DNA of 64,000 bases from Siphonodentalium dalli (taxonomy: Eukaryota > Mollusca > Scaphopoda > Gadilida > Siphonodentaliidae): contig CP136064.1 in assembly GCA_032622095.1 (NCBI GenBank), forward strand, positions 144,975,954-145,039,953, written 5' to 3'. The notes beneath the pieces were generated by a model. The model had not been told where the DNA came from. It searched no databases and was given only the letters and a program-made list of their open reading frames with translations. Shown here one piece after another: positions 48,660 to 60,137 of the stretch; within the stretch, counting starts at the first letter, position 1, and every line of letters starts with the position of its first letter. The position numbers and the translations under genes are program-made.

Positions 48660-50963
48660 TTAATAATCAGAATCATCATCTGAGAAATCATCTCCAGAAC
48701 TCTGTTCACTGTCATCACTATCATCGGCAACATCCCCATCAGAATCATCAGCAAATGAACACTCAATGTCATTAGTAGACATCTCATCATAATTTTGCTT
48801 GACAGAATCGGTTGCATTATTAGTGTGTTAGTGCTCAGACTGGACAGCTTGTCCAACACACTTTGTTGTTTAACAACCTTTTTAAAGACTGTGGACTTGG
48901 ATCTTACCATAGAATGGCTGAGTATAATCACAACCAGTTAGTGCATGGAATGCAGGAAGATGATCACATATATTGGGTCCTAATTCACTTGCCAATGTTT
49001 TTACATTGTGATACATGATTCCACATTTTGAAGAAATTGTTCCTTGCCGGAAATATAAAGAACATTTACCATTTTCTGATACAAACAGGAGCAACACATA
49101 CACATCCGTATCATCGGCAACAACACAAACTCCAGAATGTTTACCTTATGCAAACACAGCATGCATTGCTAGCCTAGGATCAGCTTCTTTATGAGTAGAT
49201 TTCAATTCAGGAATCAATGATGGTGGTTGTGATCTATTCATATCAACATAGTAGCAGGATTCTCCTTTACTTACATACATGGCTTTGTCGAGCTTACATT
49301 TGTCACTCATAAAGTAGTCGGCTAACAAATATGTAAGCTGCTGCTTTTTTCTTTGATTGGAAAGGAAATCGGTCCAGTCTTTAGCTTTCGGGAGTTTTTG
49401 ACTTAAAGTCTGATATCTGACACACTCTTCTTGAATCACTTCTACATTTTGAAACATTAACAGTGCCATCTGAATAGTCGTCAAATACTAGATGGAGAGT
49501 TGTTCCAGGAAGATGTTTCAAATAGGATGCAACACGTTTTGCCCAACATCTGAAGGTATCAGCTTGAAGTACAACAATTGGAATAATTCTCACAACCCTC
49601 ATGGCATCCACAATACAACATTGAATAACATCTGGTGGAATTTCTGCTGATTTTTCAGAGCACATGTTCTGAAGGCTGTTTCTGAAAAGTGATTTAGAAA
49701 ACTGTCGACTTTTTCCAATCTCACTGCAAATTGCCCATGGTTTTGTTGTAATGGGCCAGTCCATTATTGTACGCAGATCTAACTGTTTTCTGTCATGGTC
49801 AAGCAAGATTGATGTGAAGGAATTGTTTTCATCCTCAACAATCGAAAAAGCTTTCTTGGTATCTTTTTGGTCTTGGAATGAATAAACTGGTTGTTTCTTG
49901 ATTGGATCTTTGTACTCAATTTCTATCTTGCTATCTTGTGCCAGTTTGTGGTTCGATCCTCTTAACAAATTCCTTCATGGCCGTAACACCACGCATGTTC
50001 GCAGTCTCAACATTGGCACACATTTCTACACTGGCAGCAACACCGTTGGCAATATTTATCAATGATAGACTTGGGTGCCACAAGTTTGGTACCCACGACT
50101 TTAATCCTGAACATAAGTTCTTAACATCATTCTTGTCTTTCTGCTGTCGTTGGGATCCAAGTTCTACATGTTTCTTAGCATCTGGTGAATATGACCTTTT
50201 TTGGTTGAGATGCTGCTTCAGAGCAGAGAGAAGATGGCTGATACGCATCCATCTCTCACTTGCTCCATAGTTTTCAGTTTTACCAGAAAGCCCTCCTGTC
50301 TGCTTGGAAAACCGGTTAACAGTGACTTCTATGAGTTGGTCCATTGGTATACTAGAATGCTTCAGTCCAGTTAATGAACCAGTGAATCCACCTTCAGCTA
50401 GATAGCTATATGCTTCATAATCTCTAACACGCAAGTCTCTCATGTCCAGATAGTAATAACTTAGATTCCGTGCATAATTGTGACGATTTAGAGCAAAACA
50501 CCATGGTAGAAATTTGTGCACAGTTTCGAGGAATCCTTCCCAATTACCAGTTCGCTGGAAGTGAAGCATGTTAAGCAGTAGCCCCACCATGTCGAGAAAT
50601 GAATCGATCCACTTACTCATCTCTCTGGGAAATGGAGGAAGAAGCACATGGCCAGGGTGCTGCAAAGCCTTGTATAATCCATCTGCAGAAAGATTTGTGC
50701 TCAGTTCATTAAGAATAGAATCCAGTGTCATGCCTGATGTAGAAAGGCTTGGATCACTATTATTATAAAACACTAACATCCTCACAATACTGAAGTTTTG
50801 ACCGCAGGAAGGCTTCGAACAATAGCTTATAGTACCTTAATCCTCGTTTTATATCAGTACCCTTTAGACCAGATATGATAGAACTCTCTGGGCCTACACC
50901 AGCTTCACAGAGAAGCTCGACAAATCCACATCCTCTATCGTATTGAAGATTTGCACAAGCCAA
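48660..50963 (-). pseudogene. broken gene of an uncharacterised animal transposon-associated family with FEN/XPG-like acidic motifs
   Basis: Five minus-strand pieces join end to end. The N-terminal part (50785-49931) has family words RTGNWEGFLETV, RHNYARNLSYYYLDM, SSIPMDQLIEV, TGGLSGKTENYG and RWMRI. Then come LVFDDYSDG (49477-49488), HKEADPRLAMHA (near 49180), VVADDTDVYVLLL (Asp codons at 49104-49115) and HALTGCDYTQPFYGK (near 48930), and an acidic Ser/Asp tail ending at stop 48660-48662. The order VFD, E/D-A-D, DDxD, GCDY matches FEN1/XPG metal ligands, so a PIN-like nuclease fold is likely (inference). Frameshifts lie near 50775, 49950, 49400, 48910 and 48840, and a TAA at 49146-49148 interrupts the frame. 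It is the only gene of the surrounding inverted-repeat element and may be its transposition enzyme or accessory nuclease. The family is common in mollusc and cnidarian genomes from memory; its function is not known to me. Confidence 0.75.
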
Positions 50964-51109
50964 TTTATCAAATATCTTAAAGAAAATGAGCTTTCTATAT
51001 CTTTATTATACATTTTTGGGTGTTAAATGGATATAATTTGTTCAAATAATTGGGACAGGATATACTACCTGTATTTGAAGTTGTAGCTTAGATTATAAGT
51101 TGGAAGAAA
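50964..51109. other. likely 5' region of the FEN-like gene
   Basis: The frame extends a little upstream of the 50963 Met (LIFFKIFDKLACANL), so the true start may lie near 51005 or in another exon. No clear promoter motif. The right terminal repeat begins beyond. Confidence 0.35.
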
Positions 51110-54050
51110 GTGCCAATTCTGGAAAACTGGCCCACAATTTAGGGTTTTTAGGACAGAACATCAAAATTGGGGTTCAGACCCTCAATATTGGGGGTTCAGA
51201 CCCATAAACCCTAATTTTGTGACAATTTGGGTAATATCCTATCAGCACCAACACTAGAAATGATAATTACTACTAAATTGAAGTGAAAGAGACAGAAAAA
51301 TTATTTATTTAGGATGTCAAATTTTTACCAAAAAGTTTGAAACCCAAAATTGGGGTTCAGGCCCCTGAAACCCTGATTTTAGAACTTAAAAATATTTTTT
51401 AAAATGGTACAAAGAATATCAATATTATTGCATAGTAAATTAAACTTATTGGGGAGAATCAAATATATTTTTAGGCACACAATCTGGGGAATAAGGGCTG
51501 AACCCCAAAACTTGGGTTCAGGCTGCTAAAACCCTAATTTTGGTTCTTTTTACAAAAATTTCACTGGAATATGATGAGCATTAATGTCTGCTTACTACAT
51601 TTAAGTGAATTGAACTTACAAATATTATTTATTGCCAATATTGGTGTGAAATCCACTGTGAAATCTGAGGAAAAATGGCAGAAACCCGAAATTGGGGTTC
51701 AGGCCCCTAAAACCCTAACTTGGGCACCTTTTTTATGTGTACCCATACCATGTATGGTACACATAATGCCGACGTCCGGATCAACCATCCGTCGTTCGTC
51801 CGTCCGTCCGTCCGTCTGTCCGTCCGTCCGTCTGTCCGTCTGTCCGTCTGTCCGTAGACACTTGCTATCCGATTCATTTACTTGAATATTTTTTATCGGA
51901 TCTTGTTAAAATTTTATGTGCATGTTTATGATGACACACTCCTCACCTGTATAGTTTTTGGTATCGATCGGTTGATCGGTTTAGAAATTATTAACCCTTT
52001 GCATCCGCACATAGGCATGAGCTATCCGATGCTGTAACCAAAGTATTTTTTGTCCGATTGTTTTCATATTTGATATGTAGGTTTATAATGACACACCCCT
52101 CACCTGTATAGTTTTTGGTATCGATTGGTTGATTGGTTTAGAAAATAATTAACCCTGCACACAAATGCTATCTGATGCATCTAAGTCAAACTGTTTTCTT
52201 CTGATATGCCTCATATTTCTTACCTAGGTGTTTCTTAGCACGTTTTTCATCTTTATGGTTTTTGGTATCGTTTAGTTAACCCTTTCTGCTCTTGTTTTTA
52301 AATAGAATTCATCCAAGCTGTGTTGACTTAAATATTTTTCATCTGATCAGCACCAAATTTGGTACATATGGTCCTCACCCCGAAATACAGATCAGGTTCA
52401 AATTTGAGTTTGATCTGGTATATTTTAACAGAGTTATGGCCATTTAAAATTCAAGTAGCTGATAATCTAATTAATGCCTGCAGGCTCTGTTAGCTTAGAA
52501 GAGGAGATCTTATTACACAGCCAGTGTCTTATTGGAAATGAGTTTGGTTAGCTTGACATTAGGTAAATACCATGGCTCACAGAGTAAAATCTCTTTAGAT
52601 ACATACCACAGTGATAGTGCATGGTTCTCTCCTGTATGGACCAGAACACCTGATCAAACAAATCTCTCAACACTAATAAAATTTCTCTCCTGACTCTCAG
52701 ACTCTATCACACACAGTGTGCTAGCATCTCTAAAAAATTGACAAGACCATGATTGATGAATCTCTGGTCCATTCTGTGTTCTGTACAAAATTAATTTAAC
52801 CCCTCTGTTGAAACAGGTTCATGACATTAGAGACTGACTTATTGTATGGGTTTCTAAATCCAATGACATGCTTTTTATAGACTTTTTGTGTTTATCAGTT
52901 ATTTATTTTGGGTAAGATTAACCCCATTCTATCCGATTTTATGACTCAAATATTTCCATTGATTATGTTTATAGTTCTTGGCATAGTTTATGATAACACA
53001 CACCTAACCTGCACAGTGAGGGTCATTTAGTTTATTTGCTCAAAAATATTAACATCCTCCACCAATCCTGTTGACACAATGTGATAACTAAATATTTTTC
53101 ACTTGATCACTATATAAATAATTGCATCCATGTTAATGATGAAACATGCATTCTTCACCTGTATAAATTTTGGTATCGATTGAATGATTTTGATAATATA
53201 TTAACAGTAACTTCAATTATATTTCCGCTGTTAGGTACATTATATCTTTCCAATGATCAACTTAGAAGAAAATTAACCCACCCCATTCCATAGTCACACA
53301 CTATGCTATTCAATGTAATGAATCTAATATTTTCAATCTGACCAATCTCATATCCTACCTCTAGCTATCTGAAAATTCTGCATAAAATCATTTTATATCC
53401 AATCATTATCAATCATTTTATATCCAGGTCTATACATCCCTCACTTGTATAGTTGGTCAGGTATTGATTAGTTTTTGAATCGGGAACTATTAACTCTTTT
53501 GTCCCATCTAAATGATCCCAAGAATTTTTAATATGCAGCTAACACAAAACATAATAAAAAAAATAACAATATTAAAAAAATCATATGTTATGTCTCACAT
53601 TCCAGTGTAATAAGCAAATAACTAACTATTTTGTCTGTAACTGCTATGGTGCTTCTCTCTGACTATGGATTGAGCTTAATTAGCTTTATCACTCTATAAG
53701 ACATATCTGTGTTGAAGTGACTTGATATGTTAATGAAATGGAATGCCACATCCGTGTTCCTATTCTGTTTATGTGAGCAAGGTGCCCAATAAGTCTGATT
53801 CCACTTGTGACCTTAATAGTAAGGTGTCAATTATTGAAACTTTTGCACTCGTGAAAAGGTTGGTGTAAGGATTTATTAAAATAGCTAATCGGTATCGCCA
53901 AGGTATGGGTTAAACATCTGCCGATCGTGATCGGCCTCTCGTTCAAAAATCAGCCGGCACCATGAAATTCCTCATCGAAAAGTACCCTGGAAACCATTCT
54001 CAATATAAAGTGAACACCATTTCCCTACGGAGCGCGTTTCTGAGACCGAC
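51110..54050 (-). repeat. right terminal inverted repeat, split by a Helentron-like insert
   Basis: 51110-51732 and 53943-54050 together match the left arm in reverse, including words such as AATTGGGGTTCAGGCCCCT and the terminus. The break is at a T run after GGGCACC. Confidence 0.85.
51733..53942 (+). mobile_element. Helentron-like non-autonomous element, copy B (family iii)
   Basis: Same ends as copy A: 5' ATGTGTACCCATACC with a following GTCC/GTCT microsatellite, core units with a TTTTTGGTATCGATCGGTTG-type word, 3' GGTATGGGTTAAACAT, then hairpin GCCGATCGTGATCGGC and CTCTCGT. It interrupts the right terminal repeat. The intact left arm (41591-41610) shows the empty site, a T run followed by GTCAAAAATC. 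No target duplication is seen, which fits rolling-circle insertion next to T. Confidence 0.75.
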
Positions 54051-55622
54051 TAGTACCTTTGGTCGGATCATTATGAAATTTGTCATGGCTGTTGTCATTA
54101 ACATGTAGATGGGAACGAGTCATTTTGGGGTCATTCGGCAAAAAAAACATGGCCACCAGTGGCCATTTTGGATTTCAAAATTCAATCCATTAGCACAGAC
54201 TACAGGCCGGAGTGTTCATCTGATCATCATGAAATTTGTCATGGAAGTTAATATTATGATGTAGATGGGAACGAGTCATTTTGGGGTCATTCGGGAAAAA
54301 AACATGGCCGCCAGCAGCCATCTTGGATTTTACTCTTTGCATGACTAAATACTTTGGCATGGGCTACAGGTCGTATCTTTAGTTGGATCATCATGAAATT
54401 TTGCACGGATGTTGACAATGACATGTAGATGGGAACGAGTCATTTTGGGGTAAAAAAAACATGGCACGGGCTACAGGTTGTACTCTTCGTCTGATCATCA
54501 TGAAATTTGTCATGGATGTTAATATTGAGATGTAGATGGGAACGAGTCATTTTGGGGTCATTCGGCCAAAAAACATGGCCACCAACAACCATCTTGGATT
54601 TTACTTTTTGCATGACTAAATCCTTTGGCATGGGCTACATGTCGTATCTTTAGTCGGATCATCATGAAATTTGGCACGGATGTTGACAATGACATGTAGA
54701 TGGGAACGAGTCATTTTGGGGTCATTCGGCAAAAAAACATGGCCGTCAGCGGCTGTCTTGGATTTCATTAGCATGGGCTACAGGTCGTAATGTTTGTCTG
54801 ATCATCATGAAATTTGTCATTTATGTTAATATTGACATATAGATGGGAGCGAGTCATTTTGGGGTCATTCGGCCAAAAAACATGGCCACCCGCAGCCATC
54901 TTGGATTTTACTCTTTGCATGACTAAATCCTTTGGCACAGGCTACAGGTCGTACCTTTGGTCGGATCATCATGAAATTTGTCATGGCTGTTAACATTGAA
55001 ATGTAGATGTGAACGAATCATTTTGGGGTCATTCTGCCATAAAACATGTCCGCTGGCAGCCATCTTGGATTTTACTCTTTGCACAACTAAATCCTTTGGC
55101 ACACCCTACAGTCCACTTCCCTCATCTGATCATCACTAGTGCTGGGACGGTTGTCCGGATATCCGGTTACGGTTCGGTTATGCGTGTCAACCGGTTGGAG
55201 GAGGCCACAACCAGATAACCGTACTTTTGATAACGATCGTACTATCATCGTAGTACTCCGTGTAAATATTGCCGAAATCATTTACGGAAGTTTAAGTAAC
55301 GAGAGTAAGTAATAAGAAGCCGCTCAGAAGTGAATTGGACAGTTGATTGTGTATTCATATACCCCACAACACAAGCCCGTTTGATCACGGGCGGCTTTTC
55401 TAGACATGAAACCAACAACTACACTCTGTGTCAGTCTGCGAATCACTTGCTACACATTCAATGCCAATTTTCTTTGGCGGCATCGCATGATGTTCCGGTT
55501 GCACGCGCACCGCGGCATACATCAAAGCAATCAAGTCTAGACTTTTACTACGTCATCAATAGTCTTTCTGTTTTCTTGAAACTGTCCCCCCTTTGTCATT
55601 ATCATTTGTTTGTCTCTAAGTG

Positions 55623-55785
55623 ATGGCGGAAGACCTACAAAAACGGAAATCGAACGTTTGGGGACATCTAGTCCTAATTGAAGAAATGGGCGGAATGCAA
55701 GGCCTGCCGAACGCGATTCGTTTATTCCGGATCAACATCCAATATGAAGTCGCACATAAAAAAAAACCACATCTATAGGCCTACT
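55623..55785 (+). pseudogene. BED-type zinc finger fragment (hAT transposase N-terminus), frameshifted
   Basis: Frame 1 from ATG 55623 gives MAEDLQKRKSNVWGHLVLIE. A one-base shift near 55678 is needed to continue as KKWAECKACRTRFVYSG and STSNMKSHIKKNH. Together this is a BED finger: aromatic VWxH start, Cys-x2-Cys and His-x4-His. BED fingers lead hAT transposases and bind terminal repeats. A stop soon follows and no RNase-H-like or dimerisation region is present, so only the DNA-binding end survives. Confidence 0.75.
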
Positions 55786-56017
55786 AGGAGTGGGAACTCA
55801 AGATTATATCTAGTGATGTGTTCGATAACTTTATTTCCTAAACACTGGCTGGGGCTTGTGTAATGAATCACGACGATTTAATTTTGTTTGAATTTGTTTA
55901 TTAAATAATTGAAGTAACATCGTGGAGCCACTGTGATTAATACATACCTACATGTACCTATACCCAAACACTAGTAAACATTACTAAACAACAGTATACC
56001 TACCTTGGGGACATGTC

Positions 56018-56210
56018 TCTATTCCGAAGGTTCGCTATTCCGAAGGTTCACTATTCCGAAGGTTCTCTATTCCGAAGGTTCGCTATTCCGAAGGTTCACT
56101 ATTCCGAAGGTTCGCTATTCCGTTCACTATTCCGAAGGTTCGCTATTCCGAAGGTTCTCTATTACGAAGGTTCTCTATTCCGAAGGTTTGCTATTCCGAA
56201 GATTTTTTTT
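56018..56210 (+). repeat. 16-bp minisatellite, array 1
   Basis: About 12 copies of CTATTCCGAAGGTTCG with minor changes (CACT, CTCT variants). Open in several frames, not coding. An inverted shorter array is at 57325-57395. Confidence 0.9.
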
Positions 56211-57324
56211 ATTTTAAGGTTAATTCTATATTCTAAAGTATTGATAGGGTTCATAAGACTCTTTTTATGAAGAAAATAACATATAACATAAAAACAATAA
56301 ATGTGATATTGTTTTGTTTTCGCGGGTTTTCTTGAGATTTAATGTCATTACATATGACGTTATTTCTCATTAAATATTCACGTTTAGCACCCTACACAAT
56401 TGCTATATTTCCATGCTATTTAAGGTCATTACGTCTGACGTAATATCTCAATAATCTTAGAGGCAAGAATACGCCCTCTAAAGGCAGAGTATAACAGTGG
56501 GGCTATAACACTTAATGAATACTGGATGCTAGAACATACTGCACATCAGAATATCACAGAATAGATGGTTATGAGATGAACCTAACTGCAATTGTGACTT
56601 TGTATTGACTTTAAAGGCCCGCTTGATAATGTAATTTATGCCATGGAAAACATGGAAAATAGTATGATTAAACTACTTTAATTCATCACTATTTGAAACG
56701 TTTGTGTCTGAGAAGATGCCCATAGAGAAATAGAAAACAGACGAAATCATGAAAAGATTCCCCCCGTTATGGCTCCCAGAATGCAACAGAATTCAAACTA
56801 AAAATGTATTTTCATTGGAAAGGATCTAACTATCTTTAAAATATAGTTATTCCCCCTCCATTGAAAAAAATACACTTTGCGCAACAAAACCAGATGAAAC
56901 TTCAGCACAAAAACATGTTGGTAACTCAACAAAAACAACATGTTTATTATACTGGTTTATTATACCGGATATAAAGTTCAAAATAAAATGTCAGAGAGGT
57001 TCCTATTTTAAATGGTATATAATATGGCATATATTTTATATATGTGATCTGGCGGTTGATTTTTCTTTCAAATACAGATTGCCAGTTGTTGTATCTCTCA
57101 CATGTAGTTTATTTCAGTCATGCAGTCATCGTGTTTTCAACTTTGCACAATAAAGGATACACTGACAGTTTCTTCTTGCTAATAATAACCAACATCTGGG
57201 ACAATTTGGGAATTAGAATGGGGTTTACAAATGTAGGCCCTACTATATGTGAATACTAGCGTAATAGTATGTTTCATTCCTCGTGTGGTTTTTGATGAAA
57301 TTTCTGGCTAAATACGCCCAGAAT

Positions 57325-57395
57325 AGAAAACCTTCGGAATAATGAACCTTCGGAATAGGGTACCCTCGGAATTATGAACCTTCGGAATAGAGAAC
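57325..57395 (-). repeat. 16-bp minisatellite, array 2 (inverted)
   Basis: About four degenerate copies of the reverse unit (GAACCTTCGGAATAG). With array 1 it forms an inverted pair 1.1 kb apart inside the hAT remnant, a foldback-like arrangement. Confidence 0.8.
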
Positions 57396-58115
57396 CCTAC
57401 CCACCTACCTTCGGTAGAATCAGTACCTTGTAGTATACATGTTTGGGCTAATGGTGCCCGGGATATACACGAGGAAGGAACTATATTTCGTCGCTGAAGG
57501 TTTTGCAAGCAAGCGTTGTTTATGCGGTGTGGAACTCCCGTAAACATCGATATACTAGCGCACTACTAATATATACTATATTTTAGTTTGTTTGGGCTCA
57601 AAACTTAATTAATTTATACACATTTACCACTATTTGATCGCATAACGGGGCCACATTGTACGACCAAGACATCGATTGTGATCGCATGTATATAAACGTT
57701 TCCGGGACGCATAACAAACACCTGTTTTGCCAATATAGTGACCAGTGTATTCAATCTCGTACTTAGGGTAATCATGGTCGTGGTTAACTGTGGTTATGAT
57801 TAGGTTAATGCCTGTGGTTAACCGGTTAGGAAAAAAAACCAACCGTCCCAGCACTAATCATCACCAAACTTTTTATTAATCTTGATATAAATCTACTAGA
57901 TGCAATAAGCTATCAAATGTTTTTTGAATTTCATTGGAATAATAGCTGTCAGCAACCATTTTACTTTGTATACTAGTATTTCTCTTCATGTTGATAATCT
58001 AGTAATGCTTAGACCTTTCAACTTTCCGCATTCCTAATGGCTCCATTGACTGTAACATATGAAATTATTCCCTTTCCAAGTTGAGCTACAGTGTCATTGA
58101 CACTTTCATATAACT

Positions 58116-59251
58116 CTACACGGATTATATCTCATAACATTTTTTATTTCCTTTTGCGGTTTTCATTACAAACAGCATTATTTCAATAATAGATACGATA
58201 ATTTTACTTTTTCATAAACTTTATTTGATACTTTGAAATGGATACAGACGTTCTCGATATATCGAATAATCCAAAATCTTTTCGTTTCGATCGGTATTCA
58301 AAATGATATCGAATAATGGTATATTATCGAAATATCATGCAGTACTATCAATTCGCGTCCTCCTACAATCAGATTGTTTGTGGTAGAACTTTACACTACA
58401 CACCTCTACACCGTGTATGTATTTCTTAATTAACAATATACTTTTCATTTCGATGTATTTATCCAATATGTTGCTTTCGTCGTAGCATGGCTTTGAGTTG
58501 CAGCCATTTTCACAGCCATTTCATGGCCGCGATTGCATTATTTTCTGTCCTTGTTACTCTATTGGCTCCCGTAATCTAAGTTACTCTATTGGCTCCCGTA
58601 CTCTAATTTTACACAAACTGGTATACATTTATATCGGATGGAGAAGTAAGGCATTCTGGTGTTGCCGATGAGGGATATTGAGAAAAACCTACTTCCCAAG
58701 GCCGGAAAATGGGCATTTTAGAAATCTCTGTAAAAAGATTTGATCAATGCAGATGTTAGTGTATTTCGGATATGTTTAATATAGAGGATATATTCCTCTT
58801 CAAAATGGAACAAAAACCAACTGAGTCCAAATTTTTTCTAGGTCAAATCATTTATTGACCAGACCAGAGTGGCAGTTGTGTTGAATACCCAGCACACTTG
58901 TAGTCTCATATTTAATACACTCACCAAAACTTACACCCCTACTGGCTTGCATCCATAGTATCCATGTAACTATCACTCAACAAATAGTAGTTGAACCATC
59001 GTGGAATCTTACATGGTTGTTCACTAAGACCTAGCCTTTCATAAACATAAATTCATGTCTATATTTTCAAATCATGAGTTATGTTTTTTTGTAAATATTG
59101 ATACATGAGTTACGCCGCTTTACATCTCTGTAAAAAATTAATGCATGGCTATTTCAATTTATCCCTTGAGTACATAAATTCTGTGTAATAACAAAAAGGT
59201 GGTGATATGATCACTCAATACTGCCAAATATTTTTTGAAATTCTTTTGAAG
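58116..59251. other. unrecognised stretch upstream of the MsrB exons (probable intron)
   Basis: AT-rich with no recognisable exon. I looked for an upstream MsrB exon (first Cys-x2-Cys and GWPSF-type motif) and did not find one, so the gene's preceding exons lie elsewhere or outside the window. Confidence 0.4.
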
Positions 59252-59445
59252 GTATGCATAGATATGAAGTAGTGTGCTCGCGATGTGGTGCCCATCTTGG
59301 TCATGTCTTTGAAGATGGCTCATCTCCAACTGAGTTGTGCTTCTGTATAAACTCATCATCACTTAACTTCTTGGGATTGACAGTGAAAAAGAAGACAATG
59401 AAATTCTACATAATGAACTCTGATATGTTGGTGACAGACTTTTGA
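59252..59445 (+). CDS. methionine-R-sulfoxide reductase B, alternative C-terminal exon a (partial gene)
   Basis: A splice acceptor (TTCTTTTGAAG) precedes GT ATG CAT; the first codon is completed by one base from an upstream exon, giving [20 protein letters not shown], then [20 protein letters not shown] and a 23-residue tail to a stop at 59443-59445. MsrB enzymes reduce methionine-R-sulfoxide in proteins. This region carries the second zinc Cys-x2-Cys (CSRC), the HLGHVFEDG core and the catalytic Cys in FCINSSSL. The usual PTGxRYC is here PTELCFC: the conserved Gly and Arg are lost and an extra Cys lies two residues before the catalytic one. The GMHR start resembles the MSRB3-type order. A duplicate, more canonical exon lies 1.7 kb downstream in the same phase, so the two are probably mutually exclusive last exons. 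A possible AATAAA signal is at 59772-59777. The exon could instead be decaying. Confidence 0.8.
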
Positions 59446-60137
59446 AACTTTTTCAGCAATAGTGCATTATTTTTTTCAAAGTTATTAAAGATTTCATAAA
59501 TTGCTTTATGTGTAGTTCAATGGTAAAGGCCCTCATATATACTACTAGTTGCAGTGCCCTATATATGGTTCTTCAAACACACAGAGGAAGTCTGAATAAC
59601 AGCCATATTCATTATGTCCCATACTTTCATTTCCCTATCCAAATGTTTACCTATTCGATTTGGTCTGTCTGGCTTGATAACTCAAACAAAATAAGAACTG
59701 ATTTTGATAAATTTTGGTATTCATGCAGGTTTTATTCAGACATCTTTTGAATTAAGCCAAATCAGAAAATTAATAAACCACAGCGGAAAGCCACCTTTGC
59801 GGGAATACTCTCTGCAGTGCACTTAATTGTTATTCACTAAACTGACAGTTTGCACATAGTTAGCAAAGCAAGAAGTGGTCATGACATCAGTGTCATGTGA
59901 CATACCATTCTCTAAAACTCAGAGTAGTTTTTGCTGTTTTGTAATTGATTAATGGTCCTAGCTCATGTCTGCATCTTAGAGTGAAAACTACATCCATGCC
60001 AAATGCTTCATATATCCACCAGTATACTAGTCATTGTGGGTTATTATAGGTTTGGATAATCTCTGGTATGCACATGAACCTGCATTGGGTGGGGAGACCA
60101 TATATCCACACATGCAACAGGTTTTTGTCCATTAATT
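59446..60137. other. intron or 3' region between MsrB exons
   Basis: No gene is recognisable. The 80-residue frame at 59508-59750 shows no motif. It probably serves as the 3' untranslated region of exon-a transcripts and intron for exon-b transcripts. Confidence 0.45.

Larger units (their letters stand above)
41476..54050. mobile_element. DNA element with about 0.75-kb terminal inverted repeats carrying a FEN-like gene
   Basis: The ends GTCGGTCTCAGAAACGCGCT (41476) and its complement (ending 54050) begin inverted arms. The left arm runs from 41476 to about 42140. The right arm runs 51110-51732 and 53943-54050, interrupted by a Helentron-like insert. The arms are diverged but collinear throughout. 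Each arm repeats a TGAACCCCAATTTTG-type motif four to five times. TA flanks both ends (41474-41475, 54051-54052) and may be the target duplication. Subtracting the piggyBac and Helentron-like inserts leaves about 4 kb holding one gene on the minus strand (48660-50963). Superfamily is uncertain: a relative of Academ, which I recall includes XPG-nuclease-encoding members, is one option, but that superfamily's 3-4-bp duplications are not seen. Confidence 0.75.
55137..57856 (+). mobile_element. hAT transposon remnant, 2.7 kb, 8-bp duplication
   Basis: Inverted ends TAGTGCTGGGACGGTTG (55137) and CAACCGTCCCAGCACTA (ending 57856) are exact over 17 bp. ATCATCAC lies directly outside on both sides (55129-55136, 57857-57864). 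Joining the flanks restores the family-ii unit. The TAGNG start, 8-bp duplication and BED finger inside identify hAT. The transposase catalytic body is absent; two inverted arrays of a 16-bp minisatellite fill part of the interior. Confidence 0.9.
54053..58115 (+). repeat. family-ii core repeats c, split by a hAT element
   Basis: About seven core units (GACATGTAGATGGGAACGAG and GGCCGCCAGCAGCCATCTTG words) run from 54053 to 55136. The unit resumes at 57865 (CAAACTTTTTATTAA...) and ends in a tail near 58080 matching 25314-25345 (AAGTTGAGCTACAGTGTCAT). It starts mid-unit directly at the end of the large inverted-repeat element and lacks a head. Confidence 0.75.

Noticed and set aside
49902-50768. 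Plus-strand frames of 122 and 66 residues opposite the FEN-like gene
   Set aside because: Antisense shadows of the minus-strand gene, which has clear family motifs.
56005-56270. Two overlapping open frames rich in FRRFAIPKVHYSEGS
   Set aside because: Translation of a 16-bp minisatellite; the shift by 16 bases cycles frames and yields similar peptides in each. Not a gene.
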